In this document: piece by piece, positions 33,817 to 46,195 of the stretch | Position numbering within the stretch: position 1 is the first letter of the stretch | Layout: every line of letters begins with the position of its first letter | Source: Dipylidium caninum | Lineage: Eukaryota > Platyhelminthes > Cestoda > Cyclophyllidea > Dipylidiidae | NCBI GenBank assembly: GCA_017562135.1 | Contig: QEYB01000290.1 | Location: 682,001-746,000, forward strand | Direction of reading: 5' to 3' | DNA length: 64,000 bases | The notes under the pieces: model-generated | What the model saw: only the letters and a program-made list of their open reading frames with translations | The model's database searches: none | Told to the model about the DNA's origin: nothing | Program-made: the position numbers and the translations under genes

Positions 33817-34330
33817 GAAAAATGCAGTTGACGGTTGGATTGTAAAGTTTTAAAAAAAGCAGTTTTCGATCTGTCAATTGAGCCACGTTATGGGCGACCA
33901 TCGTTGATCGACGACGATGTTGTTGATGCCATGCTGAAGGAGGATCCTTTCTGGCATCGTCACAGATCGCTGAGAGGCTTACTTCAGCTCGGCAACACAT
34001 TCCCGACCACATGCGGAAGATGGGAGCGCTGTGAGAATATTCGACATGGCTGCTCCATGAATGAACTGAAGAGTATTTGGATGACCGAGTCGTCGTGTGC
34101 ACATCTCTTCCTGCTCGAAAGAAATTCGAGACCTTACCTCAATCAGGTGATGATAATTGGGGTTGAAAGGTGGAAAGACGGGGAGCAAATCGTAAGGAAA
34201 GGGACATACTGTTAGGCCAGAGAACGCAGCCCATCCGCCTCCAAGCAAAAATCTGACGTTAAATAGGAGAATGTTGCGGGATGTGTGGGGGGGACATTCG
34301 ACGGCAAAAATGCCGTTGACACACAATTAC
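33817..34330 (+). mobile_element. Broken mariner/Tc1-type transposase fragment, copy A
   Basis: The + strand encodes peptides typical of mariner transposases: the helix-turn-helix linker region (EPRYGRPSLIDDD), then MNELKSIW, then YLNQVMIIGVERWKDGE. The last corresponds to the mariner motif whose usual acidic catalytic residue is here replaced by Val. Positions 33817-34187 match 37151-37519 almost perfectly in inverted orientation. Beyond 34187 the similarity is patchy, and the second half of the catalytic domain is absent. It is inactive and truncated; no intact terminal repeats were found. Confidence 0.8.
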
Positions 34331-34559
34331 AGCATCGAATTGATTAAATTCATACTTTTCAGCAGTAATTATGCCTTTTCATTCTCCCCTAGAAGCCGCA
34401 CTGACTTAGTTGTCAAGGCAGGAATATCACAGGGCATCCTTTTCGGGGCGAAAGTTCATTGTGACTTCATTTTAAGCCCCAATTTGAGAGGTCACATAAT
34501 CCTTTTTGGGAACTTTTGTGGCCTCCCGCCCAGCGCAAGGTGGAGAACTACGTCTCGTA

Positions 34560-34770
34560 CGCCTCTTCTCCCGCCAGTAGCACATTTCTCTCGCTCCTCT
34601 CCTCAGACCTGGCGTAAATCTGCACAAGCCGCAGCCTCGATTTCCGCCCTTTCTCGTCCTCAATCTCCTCCTCGTTCTCCTCCATTCTCTTCCTTCCTTC
34701 CTTCCTTCCTTCCTTCCTTTCCTCTCTAAACGCCACTTTGGCCTTTTTGACCGGTGCCCGTCTCGCTCCA
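34560..34770. repeat. Diverged direct repeat, copy 1
   Basis: This resembles 35690-35910 in the same orientation. Read on the minus strand, both contain ARAPVK-type and RLVxxYxRS-type peptides: RRAPVKKAKVAFR with RLVQIYARSEE here, and TRAPVKEARVACR with RLVEVYTRSKE in copy 2. The part between the two blocks is a simple repeat in both copies (TTCC here, TCC/TCT there). The family was not recognised. Confidence 0.55.
34690..34720. repeat. (TTCC)n microsatellite
   Basis: About seven TTCC units in a row, inside the first copy of the diverged direct repeat. Confidence 0.9.
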
Positions 34771-35261
34771 ACAGCAGGGAGTGAGGGTACAGGGAGGTTC
34801 TGCGCTCCTCCCGGCAAATGCGTGCGCCCTGGTGGAGACGCCGCCTCACAGAGGAGCATCTGGAGTCTCTGGGAGGCGCGTTGATTGTTCATGTGACGGG
34901 GCTGTCAACCACTGGCGGGTGTTTACAGCAACCAGCCTGTTGGGAAAAGGCAACTCGGTCGACAGAATCCGCGTCCTGCTGCACCACGTCCTCCTTGGTT
35001 ACTGGCCAATCAATCTACTTCCGCCCTGACGGCGTCGACGTGGAGGTAATTCACGCGCTTCCATAAGGCGTAGCACTCCTGGCTCGCCTCCTCCAAGGGG
35101 ACCACCTGGGCCAGAGGGATTTTGCAACACTTTGTCCTCTCCCTCCTCTTCTTCGTCCATGAGTTATTTTGCCAAATGCTTCATCTCCATGCGGTCAGCG
35201 AAGCTGGTGCAGGGCGCGACTGCAGACGACAACGTGATGCGTTTGCTGACAGTTGAACTCC

Positions 35262-35319
35262 CGCCTCGCCTCGCTCGCCTCGCCTCGCCTCGCCTCGCCT
35301 CGCCTCGCCTCGCCTCGCC
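35262..35319. repeat. (CGCCT)n pentanucleotide repeat
   Basis: Around eleven CGCCT units, nearly perfect, with one irregular TCGCT unit near the left end. It is CpG-rich in an otherwise CpG-moderate window. Confidence 0.9.
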
Positions 35320-35689
35320 CCCAACCCCCACATGGCTTCAGCCGTGAGCGGCCTGGAGGACGAGTTGAATGAGATGGAATGGCGCAGTTCGAAGCGATGT
35401 TTAGTCAGTTCTTGCGTCTCCCCTTCCACAGCAGGAGGATGTTTTGTTTAGCTTCTGCAAAGTGAGTCGAAGAATTTAGAAAAAAGGGAATGGATAGACG
35501 TAAGAATTCTGCTTCTGCTTCTTCTTTTTATGAAGCACTCTCACTTGTCTGCGCATAGTCTTAGCTCGCGTGGAATCTCTTCGTGTCCTCTTCCTCCAAC
35601 CACGTGAATCCCTCGCTTTAATTTCTTATCATCTCTCGTGCTCCGGCCAGCCTTCAGGCGTCCTCCGCCGCGCCTGACGAAAGGCTGTG

Positions 35690-35910
35690 AAATACGCCCC
35701 TTTTATGCCGCTTTTTTCTCCTTAGATCTGGTGTACACCTCCACTAGCCTTATGACCGCTTTCCTCCTCTTCTCCTCCTCCTCCTCTTCTTCCTCCTCCT
35801 CCTCTTCTTCCTCCTCCTCCTCCAACTCCAAAACCCCAACCCAACCCCAACTCCAACTTCGCCTTCTTTTACCTCTACACGCCACTCTGGCTTCTTTCAC
35901 CGGTGCTCGT
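35690..35910. repeat. Diverged direct repeat, copy 2
   Basis: This is the counterpart of 34560-34770. On the + strand it is open through LHATLASFTGARVAHEEAKV, and on the minus strand it encodes RLVEVYTRSKE. Which strand, if either, was once coding is unclear. Confidence 0.5.
35762..35823. repeat. (TCC/TCT)n trinucleotide repeat
   Basis: A mixed TCC/TCT run of about 60 bases gives poly-Ser on the + strand and poly-Glu on the minus strand. The open frames through it are artefacts of the repeat. Confidence 0.95.
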
Positions 35911-36396
35911 GTTGCACATGAGGAAGCGAAGGTGCGGGAAGTTGTGCGCCATCACCACAAACTGTACGAACGCCGAATTATGACCACCACCGACCGATGG
36001 CAAAAATGTCATCGACAAAACGGACAGCACCTCATGGAATGGAGCTACATTTCAGGAGAAACACTTTGAATTCTCATTGTCCCCTCAAATTTGCAGAAAA
36101 GCCTGCATTTCGACGGTAAGCCACTGCCTCATGCTGACGTAGAAGTGCTAAATTTGCGAGTCGCATTGTGTCCACGGGCTTTTGGCCCATTGACAGCCCA
36201 CGACTCCCATCGCCGTGGGTGACGACGTTGACGTCACTTTGGCGAGTTGTCAAATGGGAAGTGGATTGTCACGCGTGGCATGTCATAGAGTTGCATGATC
36301 AAATTATCGATGCAGAAGAGGGAGGAGCGTTGAACCGAAAAAAAGATGGACTGAACGGGGGAAGAGGAGAGCAGAGGAGACGTGGAGAGGAGATGG

Positions 36397-36455
36397 GGAG
36401 TGGAGGGGAGTGGAGGGGAGTGGAGAGGAGAGGAGAGGAGAGGAGAGAGAAGAGA
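36397..36455. repeat. GGAGTGGAGG / GGAGA purine tract
   Basis: Purine-rich units GGGGAGTGGA and GAGGAGAGGA are repeated in tandem. The G-runs could support G-quadruplex or triplex structure; this is inference only. Confidence 0.85.
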
Positions 36456-36784
36456 GCACCGTGGAGGAAGGATGATGACAGTCCCACGGAGATACGAAGG
36501 TGGGCAAACGGGCGAGTTTGCACTTGTTGACAGTACTCAACGTGCAGTGTGTCAGTCACCATTTCGGAAACAGCCAAGCCACGTTTAAACCCTCCTCCGC
36601 CCTGTCCCAAGCCAAGTTTTCAGGCAATTTGAAAAAAGAAGGCGAAGTCCTGTTTGCTCTTGAAGTAAAACACGACACACGGCCATTTTACTGTCAACAA
36701 ACCGAATCAACCACTGAAATTGCCATTTTCATTAACGACTTCACGTCAGCGTGAAGACAACTTGAAAAGCATATTTTGGCAGGT

Positions 36785-37519
36785 GTCTCACCTTTTGATG
36801 CGAATAATTGAACCAGTGTTTGTCTGACATTTCCCGCCGAGGTCATGGCTTGGGTGGGCGCTAATTCCGAGGTAAATGATGGATGCGACAGAATTTCCCG
36901 GCCTCCTTCTGCCACTTTTGACGGGTTTCCCAACAGGCGTGTGGCCTGCCGTTATCAGCATGCAGCACAACGTCCTTCCTCTTCGACATCGGCGGCCTCC
37001 TCTCTTCGAGCGCCATCTTCAACGCATCCACTTGCTGACAACGCTGCTCCGAAGGGAGCTTTTCGTCCGCTTTTGACAGCTCATAACGCAGTGGTCTTCG
37101 AGTGTCCCCCCACACACACCACAACGTTCTCCTCTTCAGCGTCAACTTCCGCTCCTCGTCTTTCCACCTTTCAACCCCAATTATCATCACCTGATTGAGG
37201 AAGGTCTCGAATTTCTTTCGAGCAGGAAGAGATGTGCACACGACGACTCGGTCATCCAAATACTCTTCAGTTCATTCATGGAGCAGCCATGTCGAATATT
37301 CTCACAGCGCTCCCATCTTCCGCATGTGGTCGGGAATGTGTTGCCGAGCTGAAGTAAGCCTCTCAGCGATCTGTGACGATGCCAGAAAGGGATCCTCCTT
37401 CAGCATGGCATCAACAACATCGTTCGTCGATCAACGATGGTCGCCCATAACGTGGCTCAATTGACAGATCGAAAACTGCTTCTTTTAAACTTTACAATCC
37501 AACCGTCAACTGCATTTTC
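36785..37519 (-). mobile_element. Broken mariner/Tc1-type transposase fragment, copy B
   Basis: The minus strand carries a longer stretch than copy A. From about 37519 down it reads EPRYGRPSLID, a frame change, MNELKSIW, then FLNQVMIIGVERWKDEER, RRPLRYELSKADEK, QRCQQVDALKMALEERRPP and VVLHADNGRPH near 36970-36990. This follows the order of the mariner catalytic domain (GDE-W, Y-L, QL, H-DN-RPH). The first catalytic Asp is replaced by Val, while the Asp of HADNGRPH is kept. Several frame changes break the frame and the C-terminal D34D region is missing. It is a dead element. Confidence 0.85.
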
Positions 37520-40500
37520 TATCTTTAATTGAAATTTCATGAAAAGCCTTTAATAAATTCTTTCATGCCTTTCTAGCATTTTTTTTCTTGTTGAAAGCTG
37601 CATAAAATGCTCTTTTGGAGAAGATTTTCTTCATTAGCCACCGGTACACCATGGCTACACACTTAAGGCGAACGAGGACCAACTTTGTTTTGCTTAATTT
37701 CCTTTGTTAATTTGCACACATTAAACGGTAAAATTAGAGAGCCGAACATGCGCCAAATTCACTTATGTCAATGTGCCAACTTGTCATATAAACGATCAGA
37801 ACTTTCCGGTAGACCTGTTATCATCGAGACTATTTTGTTTTTATACTGGTGCAGGAAAAAAGCTGAGATTGTTTAACGACTAAACCAAATAGTCAAAATC
37901 TGTCCTAAAAACACCTCATTTACTTCATTTGACGTCGATTCCCTTTTAGAAGGGGAGGGGCAGTATCACTCCCTTAAACAAACAAAAATCAACTTCTAGA
38001 CAACCTTTTGACGGTTTCCTGTCCGAGGAACTACGATACTTTGTGAACGGAACTTTTCGACCTCATAATCGCCTTTAAATGGGGTTAACGAAATTGGCCT
38101 TAGTTTGTGGATTGACCTCCGTATCGTGGCGGACCTCACAATGACCTTTCGTTCATTAGTCCATCTTCCCTCAAAATTTGGTGTGGACAAACAGGTTTGG
38201 CGGAAGAGGAATTATTTGATTTTATCTTCGTACTTTCATTTTCCGTACCCTGATCACGACAAGAAACCTTACCGAGTTTCATTGACTGTCAGAGGTTTCA
38301 AAGCAAGGCCCACGGTCAGTGCAATCTCCGAGTGGACAGCTTACTATACACAGTTTTATATTATCTTTCTTGACAAAGCGTAAAACTCCATGACGCGATA
38401 GCAACCGTAACGTGCCCGCTATTTGAACAGGGCGCGGCAGACATTCTTATCATTCTCCTCCCACACCTTACACCGTTAGCTGTATGAGGACGCATTCCGT
38501 GAGACTCACGAAAACACCTGCGAGTACCACACGGTCAGGCATTAATTAATGTTGGGAATTGTTTATAGCCCGCTCTATGTCAATGGCGTTGTTTGCTGAG
38601 TAGAGTGGTACGAGTTAAGGAAAGTTATGCCATGTTACCCTCTAAATGCCAATAAAAGGGAGGGTTTAGGCCTTACTGTAGTTAACTGCGATTGGGCACT
38701 TAGGCCTTCTCCTCTGTTTGAACTTTCCACGATTCTATTACTACCGTGAAAGGAAGGAAGGAAAGGCAACATTCCGAAATGTCACTTTCACGGAACGACA
38801 GCCACCAGAAGCAATGGAGGCTTTAGAAAACTTTTCAGTTTGACCACCTTTTCCCTTATTACCAGGTAGTTCTCTTCGCCTACACATTTTGTACTCTGTG
38901 ACCACATACTACATGGTCAACATAGCGACTAATTCTTATGAAATTAGAATAATATGATGAATGATTGGTTTTGGGTTTTTGACCTTTGAAGTTGAGGTCG
39001 GGATGAAAACATGTCAATATCCATCACTTATGTAGAAAAATAGTGGGGAGGGGCTTAGTGGAAATTAGGTTATTTCCCTCTGATTTGTGACTTTGCGGCC
39101 CAATTTAAGGGCAACTGGTGCCTCTCTGGACATACTGAGCCCTACATGATGCTCACTGGTGTTTTGTTTTGTGATTTCTAAGAGGCCATATGCGAAATTC
39201 AAAGGAAGCAGTGATCGTGTGAGCAATAAATATACTTTCCTGAAAATACATAAAAATTGAAGCATTGACCAATAGGAGAACGACCTTGAGGAGAATTATT
39301 TCCTTTCGCAAGACGGTCTGCAAAACGCTCGTTTATTAGGATTGGTGTAAAATCAAAACTTAAAATACTCTCGCGCCATGGTCTTTCACAAGAGAGTCTT
39401 CTTAAAGAAGATCTTCCAACTAAGATAAATGGCAATCATCCCTCTACTTCCTACGTATGCACCGATTTTTGTTGTAGTCCACATCGCCGTGGAAACCGAT
39501 GGAACGATACACAACATTGGGCCCTGAGCCCAGAACTAGTCCTTACTCAATGCGCTTATTGTCGGCTTCTTTTTACCAAATCACATGGAATTAACTGACC
39601 TATTTTTAATTTTCCATAAGCGAAGTTAATTCACCTCGTCTCATTAACTAATTATTGTTTTTGGCTCCTTATCTTTGATACGATTTTGTACTTTGTCGCT
39701 ACCGACCTGCCCTCATTCGTCTAAGGAGGACAGTTTAAATTCGGGTTTAAAATTAACCAAAATTCCGAGAAAGTGCTGTCAAATCTGAAGGAAGGGAAGG
39801 CAATAGAAATGAGGAAAGCTCGATTCACTTTTAACTAGTTAGGTGCTCTGAGCCCTCCAAGTTCTGTATTAGACAGGAGCCATACCATCTTGTGCTTGTT
39901 TAAAGTAGCTGGGAAGGCACACTTTTACCCTTCACAACGTGACTTAACTACCTTCCCATGTTTATCATTTGAAGGCTGGCTGACTCGCTTCAACATTTCC
40001 CCAATATTGCATTTTTAGTGCTGAAGGATTTATCTTTCCTCCATTGATGGTCAGTCCCACAAGAGGTTATAATATAATGAGACGTTGAATGGAACTGGTT
40101 AATAGACTTAAGCAATCGTACAACTCTAATGACTCCCCTTTTAGCCTACCAGATTAGTGCGTTTTAAGAAATAACGTAGAACATAATATGTACCAACGCT
40201 TATGCAGTGATAGTGGTGTGCAAAATCGACTTCATAAGAAGCGCGAAGACTTAAGGGAGTACATGCCTGCACTAGTACAACATAATGTGGATTACGGGAA
40301 AGAGAGTTCTGATCCTTACGAGTCGGCTTCAGTTTAATTACACAATAAACGCCTTTGGTATTCGCGTAGTCTCTTCGGTGGTCGGCCTTGATATTTTTTT
40401 ATGACACAGCAATATTCACAGCGTTTACAAGCCTCTCATTACTGCTGTGTTCTGCAAGTGAATAAATTACTTGTAATGCAAAATAGAATCTAATTAACAA

Positions 40501-41323
40501 AAAATATAAAGACATCTTCGGGGCGCCATAGCAAACTCTGTACTACATACATTGAAATGTATCGCTACCGGAGGGAGGAAGATAATGAGCTTTGCTAGAA
40601 ATTATAGCGCCAGAGAGAAGTGCATACGTTGCATAATCTTGTACCAGACTATTCGGCGGGAAGGAACGTAATTAGAATAAGAAGGGGAAGTACACCAAGA
40701 ATGAAGAGGGCAACCAAATAACACAATGTGGAATGGGCGATGCGGAATTACGGAACGCATGAGCTTGGAATGTCGACACTTATAGGAGAATAAAAACTGA
40801 ACATTAGTAAATTAGAACTTTCCTAAGTGTCCTTAAAAGTGCCATAAAATAATTTAAATTTAAGTATCGTAAGTTAAAATTTTCACAAGCCATGCACTTC
40901 TGTAACGGCTGTCATCGCTATTCCAGCAGTAACTTTGAATTAGTTCAAAGGCACCCCACGGTTTGAAAGCTGCGACATTCGCCCTTGGATTACGATGGGT
41001 GTGGCATGTGAGATTGTTGAAGAATTGCCTCTCGCTAATGATTGGCACCCGTAAGTGCCTGCTTCAGCACAACATAGTTGTGCGGCAGTCTGTAATCCTT
41101 ATCTGTTTTTCTTTTGAACCGTCGAAATAAATCAGTCGTATTTTCTCGACCTTGCCTAATCCTGTCTCTCGTCTTTTGCGGTAACGGGAGTCATTTTTTT
41201 CATCTTGTTTAGTAAATTTCGTTTCATTCCTAACTTGTTTTTTCCCGTCGTTTTTTTGAAGAAATACTACGAGTCTGGGGTTTATGGAGTTCGTCCCCAA
41301 TTTTGTTTTTTTGATATTTCCCT
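37520..41323. other. Intergenic region without a recognised gene
   Basis: AT-rich sequence. Open stretches such as 38105-38383 (+) and 39199-39435 (-) lack recognisable motifs, and I found no matching splice partners. The 5' untranslated region of the SLC17A9-like gene presumably lies near the right end. No RNA gene was seen. Confidence 0.55.
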
Positions 41324-44300
41324 ATGTGGTATTTCACTCAGTCTAAGGTTTATTTCAAATCAACAATTCATTTTCGCCTAATTAGCAAAGAACGCAGGTG
41401 GTGGATGATGTCTTTATTTTTCGGAAGTTGTCTCCTATACGCTAGTCGCAATATACTTCCTGTATGTTTGGCGGACATTGCAAGCCATTTAAACTGGACA
41501 CGCCAAGATGAGGTATAGTTTTCTATGACTTATAACGTGGTGGTAACTTCGTTTTTTGCAATCTTGCTATATTTTCATGTCTTTGTGCGTTAAAAACTGA
41601 CATTAATGATTCCATAATTTTGGATTTGTTATGCAGGGCATTGTGATGGGCATCTTCTTTTGGGGTTACATGCTGACACAATTTGTCGGCGGCTACGTTA
41701 GCGATATTTTCGGCGGAGAATTGGTCCTTCCTTTGACTACCGTATTGTGGGGTCTTATAACTATCGTCTTCGTTCTGATACCCTTGGCCTCAACTAAAAA
41801 GGACGTCATCTTTCACTTTTTCCTACTGGCCCGCTTCTTGTTGGGGATCTTTCAAGGTTATTTCTCAATTGTCTAACTCGCGCTTCCGGCAGTCAATTTT
41901 TATTGCTCCGAGTAGCACTTTTTGCGTATTTGGTTATAGGAATATTTACATCTTTGTAACATTTATCCTATGATATTCGACGTTTGGTATTCTAGGCTTC
42001 TTTTATCCGGGACTTGCTAGCCTGATGGCAAAACGGGTACGGACACCAGAGCGTCAATTTACCTATGCCTTTATTACGTCTGGATCTCATGCAGGGTAAG
42101 GCATTCTGTTACTTCCCTTAATACCTTTAAGGAGAATGTTGGGAGGGGGGGGGGTATATGGATTTGCCATCTATTTAAACTTTTTTTCACGTTGTGCTAA
42201 ACTGCTACTTTTGCTACTTATTCAGATGGACTTCTTTTAGCTCGCCTTTTGGAATTTCTTTTTAAGTAATTCTCGCTTACGCGAAAATGACAGAATTTTT
42301 CTGGCACCTCTTTACTTTCCCTGTTAGATATGGATTTTATAATTTTTAATCATTGCTAAAGTAGTTGTAAATTGGTTAAAAAGCAGCACTTATATCTTTA
42401 AATAGAAAGTTTCTCGGATATTCATTACTTTGACATGAAACTATCTCGTAAAGCCGATATCAGTTAGGAATTTGAAACAAGAGTGCGAACAGCTCCCTAA
42501 TTTCGTCAATCGTTTTGTCCTTTCATTAGAGTTCTCACGTAATTGCTTGTCAACTTGAAGAAGCATTAAAGTTGAGTTGTTGAAGTGGGCAATTTATTGT
42601 TCGTAAAATACTTTGTTAAAGTGAAATGCATGAAGTCACCTCTTAATTCCATATAGTTTGACAAACGAGGTTTAAAGTCAGTGAGAAGAATAATAAATAA
42701 AAGTGTGGTCTAAGATTTGTGGTCACATTTGCTTTTGATCTATTTTAATGTTTTAACCGAGGAAAATCTTGCCTAGACTGAGCTCTTAACCACGTTCTAT
42801 TGTCGTCTGTGATGTCATTTGTTTTTCGGAGCAACAGCGGGCATTACAGACAAAACACCCTAATTATTCATTCAAATTATTTTTCTTTAAGCACACTTTT
42901 TTGCGGTTTCGTGGGTTCCTTCATGACTGAGATGTACGGTTGGAGCGTGCCCTTCTTCTTCATAGGCAGCATGACTTTGCTTTGGACTGCTTTCGTGTTG
43001 CAAAATCTCGACTACAGCAGCTTGCAACATTCCGGTCGCAGGGTGATCAGTCTCCTTCGAGCTTCCTTCCGTCCTTCTATTTGCTCTTCTGTGATGACTT
43101 CTCAAGTTAGGCTAAAATCGCTCTATTTCCCCGTTATTTATCCGCTATTTGTAATATGTATCTGCCATCTACCCTCGTTTTTTAAGTACGACAGACCGCT
43201 TAACACCACCTCTTCTTTAATGGTACTTATTTTGAAGTATAGAATCACTTTCTTTAATATTTGTTTGTCAACGCTAATCGGGTTAGTGTGCAGCCTCTTT
43301 CCTCTTGTTCCGCTTTTTTTACTTTCCACCGAAGTGTGTGCATTTAGCTTAATTTTAATTTGTTCTAAGAGCTCTTGTGAAGGAGGATCGTCGATATTAT
43401 CCGTAGCTTTCATCCTTTCTTGTTGTCTAGCCTGTTTTTTCTTAATAACTCTTTCGTGTCAAATCTATTTATTGTCAGACCATAGTGCACCAGATATTGT
43501 CACATTGAGTCCAATTTTACCAAGATTAGGATACCGAACGCTTACTGACCACCCTTTATTTGAAAGGTTGGAAATGTGTGTTCTTGTACCCTCAGTTCCA
43601 CGCCCAAATACATTATCCCCCACAGCAACCGCGACGACACTCAGTTTTCCTTTTTTTTTCAATTTCAGCCGATATTTGTGAATCCGCCTGATGTCGAAAG
43701 ATTACTGTCCTCGAAAGGAAGTAAGGCTTCCTCACAAGCGCCAATCCACAACCTCAATTGGTGTCTCCTTATCCGGCAACCTGCATTTTGGTATGCTCTC
43801 AACCGGTTTCGGTGTGACTCATACTGTTTTCATCGTTATTATTATTATTGTTGTTTTTGATGGCGGTGGTTGTGTTATTTATCGAGGGCCAACTCCACCT
43901 CTAGGATTTCTGCCTAAGAGTTGCTTTACTTTGTACAATTTGACCATTCTAATGTACTTTAAATAACTAGAATGATTTACGAAAGTCCCTTTTTCCTGAG
44001 CATCCCCACAATTTGTCACGTATCTTGCCTTTTTCCTCTTTATACCATAGCTTCCTTTTCCCATTTTACTGCGCTCCGTTGTTGCTGCATTTTTCGGCTT
44101 TGTTTGAGATCATCTTGCAGGTAATTGGGTGTGTCTTCGCTTAAAACTAGATCAAAGGATGGCCATGCTAAGGCGTAATCTTATGTGATTGTGGAATGTC
44201 ACATTACATTTAGAATACACTCCTTATCACTGGCTCACATCGCCCACGTTACGTATTTCATGATTTCTTTTTTCGTCAAGCCGTAAGGCGAAAACAGTGC

Positions 44301-46195
44301 AAACCTCTTTTTCTTCACCTTCGAAAGGTCGACTTCGAGAGCTACGATAATACCCTGATATATTCTAAATTGTCTGGCTTACTTACTTATTCTTTTTTGG
44401 TAAAGATTCCACACACGCCAAATAAAAACTCTGCTCTAAAGTCGATGATGCAACGCGCAATTTACTAACTGATTAAGTATTCTTAGCCCTATAGGAGCTT
44501 CCATAGTTACTATCGCCGTTCCTTTAAGCACATATATTTGACTCATCTTTTGCTCTCTTTTTTCCTCAACCAACAGGTCGATGCTCCTGGGTAATTTTGT
44601 TTTCAATAATACCTTTTACATAATTCTCAATTGGCTGCCCTCCTACTTCCACGACAACTTTCCCGACGCCAAGGTAGACATTATTTTACTCCTCTCCATC
44701 GTTTCTTTTACCAAACACCTGTTTACTGATCGCGAGCTAGAATGGATTTTGAATCTTCTACCTTTTCTCTCATCACTCTCGATAAGTAAAAATAATAGGA
44801 AGAGAAGATTTAGACATCAAAATAGATGAACTACCAAGTGGCTATCCTTCTCACATCCTAACAGAAGCGAGTTGTTGTTAAAGGGACTTCAAGTCTCATA
44901 GGCTACGGCATTTAACAATGTGAGCACCGTCTCTGCCATCGTAATTTGATCATAAGTTTGCTCAAAGAGGGGTTCATTGGCCGACCCACTTCGGTGGAGG
45001 TTTTGGTGACTTCAGTCGTTCTCTGTGTTAACCGCTCAAAATAACCTTTCAGTCTGGCATAGACCGTACTCCGCGCTGAGAACTGTAACAACAAATCTTG
45101 AAAAGTCGCCTAGATTAGAATAGTTTCTGAGTAGCCAGAATTTTCATTTTTCCTTGTCCTCTTTCCCCTATTGCTCTTCCATTACCATTCCTTCTCCATA
45201 GGGGTGGATTTTCAACGTCATCCCCTGGCTTATCGTTGTGCCTTGTACCCTCATCAGTGGTTCCTTGGCGGATCATTTAATTACCCTTGGTATGCACTCT
45301 TTATTTGCCTCATTATCAGATGTTATAAACATAACTGAGTGTTACGTGTTCATCAGCAGTAGCATAGGCAATTTATACTACCTCCGACTCCTCAACCTTT
45401 TCCCACCTCACCCACTCTTTGATCTCACTGCATTACTGACCGCTATGCAGTCTGACTTCTTAATTTTTGTGTCTAATCACCGCACTTGTTTATTCCGAAA
45501 CAAATAGCCTCACAGACTTAAACTTCTACTTTCCCGTTATAGGATTCTCTGTGACTTTTGTTCGTAAGGCCATTTCCGTGAGTTTGACTTCATCTTACTC
45601 AGAACCTCGCCCTCCAAAGTACCGTATCTCAGTTGTAGTACCGACCTTCTGTAACCTTTGGTGCTCCTCTTTTTAGTCTGTCGCTCTGCTGGGTACCTCG
45701 CTCTTTCTCGTCCTGTTGCCAGTCGTCCAGGGCTTCTATCCATCCCTCTTCTGCATGGCCCTTGTTGTGGCCTGTTGTGGCTTTCACAACAGCGGTATTC
45801 TCCTCAACCCGCAGGACATTGCTCCCGTGTATGGTGGTCAAGTTTTTGGTGAGTTTTTAACTATCTTCGGTTCAGACTCAGTCTCCTCTAAGTTACCGTA
45901 GGCGGAGTCCTTACCACTATGCTCTCGTGATATATTTACTATATTTTGTCGTGGCTAGGACCACGCAATACATGGGGGTGGTATTAAGTAACATCCATCT
46001 ACTCCTCTTCCTACATTCCTTTAAGGTGTAATGTCGACTGTTGGCACAATTCCCGGATTTACGGGCGTCTACCTCACCGGATACATACTATCTAAATCAC
46101 ACAATTGGTCAACTGTCTTCCATTTCGCCGTTATGGGTAATCTCATAGGCTGGCTCATTTACATCGTCTTTGGATCCTCAAGGCCGCTTGTTTGA
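41324..46195 (+). CDS. SLC17A9-like: SLC17A9-like vesicular nucleotide transporter
   Basis: This is a major-facilitator membrane protein that in animals loads ATP into secretory vesicles using the vesicular membrane potential. Ten exons join in phase: 41324-41512, 41637-41856, 41996-42095, 42892-43042, 43669-43790, 44577-44673, 45202-45289, 45543-45577, 45677-45848 and 46026-46195, for 447 residues if the Met at 41324 is used (human about 436). Matches run throughout: GSCLLYASRNILPVC, FFWGYMLTQFVGG, ARFLLGIFQG (its Arg, near residue 129, aligns with the Arg needed for transport in this family), YPGLASL, MYGWSVPFFF, LNWLPSYFHDNFPDAK, GWIFNVIPWL and GFHNSGILLNPQDIAP. The start is the least certain part: an acceptor-like CTAATTAG sits just upstream of the conserved region at about 41384, so a spliced upstream start is possible. 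Other SLC17 members (phosphate, sialin, VGLUT) fit less well. Confidence 0.92.

Larger units (their letters stand above)
34188..37150. other. Repeat-rich block between the mariner fragments
   Basis: This region is more GC-rich than the surroundings and full of simple repeats, each listed separately. It also carries two diverged copies of a roughly 200-base sequence (34560-34770 and 35690-35910). Transposon or other repeat origin is likely, but I cannot name a family. The right part, from about 36785, belongs to mariner copy B. Confidence 0.5.

Noticed and set aside
35703..35900. Minus-strand protein with a long poly-Glu run
   Set aside because: The Glu run is the translation of a TCC/TCT microsatellite; only the flanks were kept as a possible repeat remnant.
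36168..36610. Several overlapping frames rich in Arg/Gly/Glu or Ser/Pro
   Set aside because: They follow from the purine-rich GGAG repeat and are open on both strands for compositional reasons.
43043..43668. Open frame continuing past an SLC17A9 exon
   Set aside because: It is readthrough into an intron: the donor GTGATC at 43043 and the acceptor at 43668 restore the conserved protein in phase.
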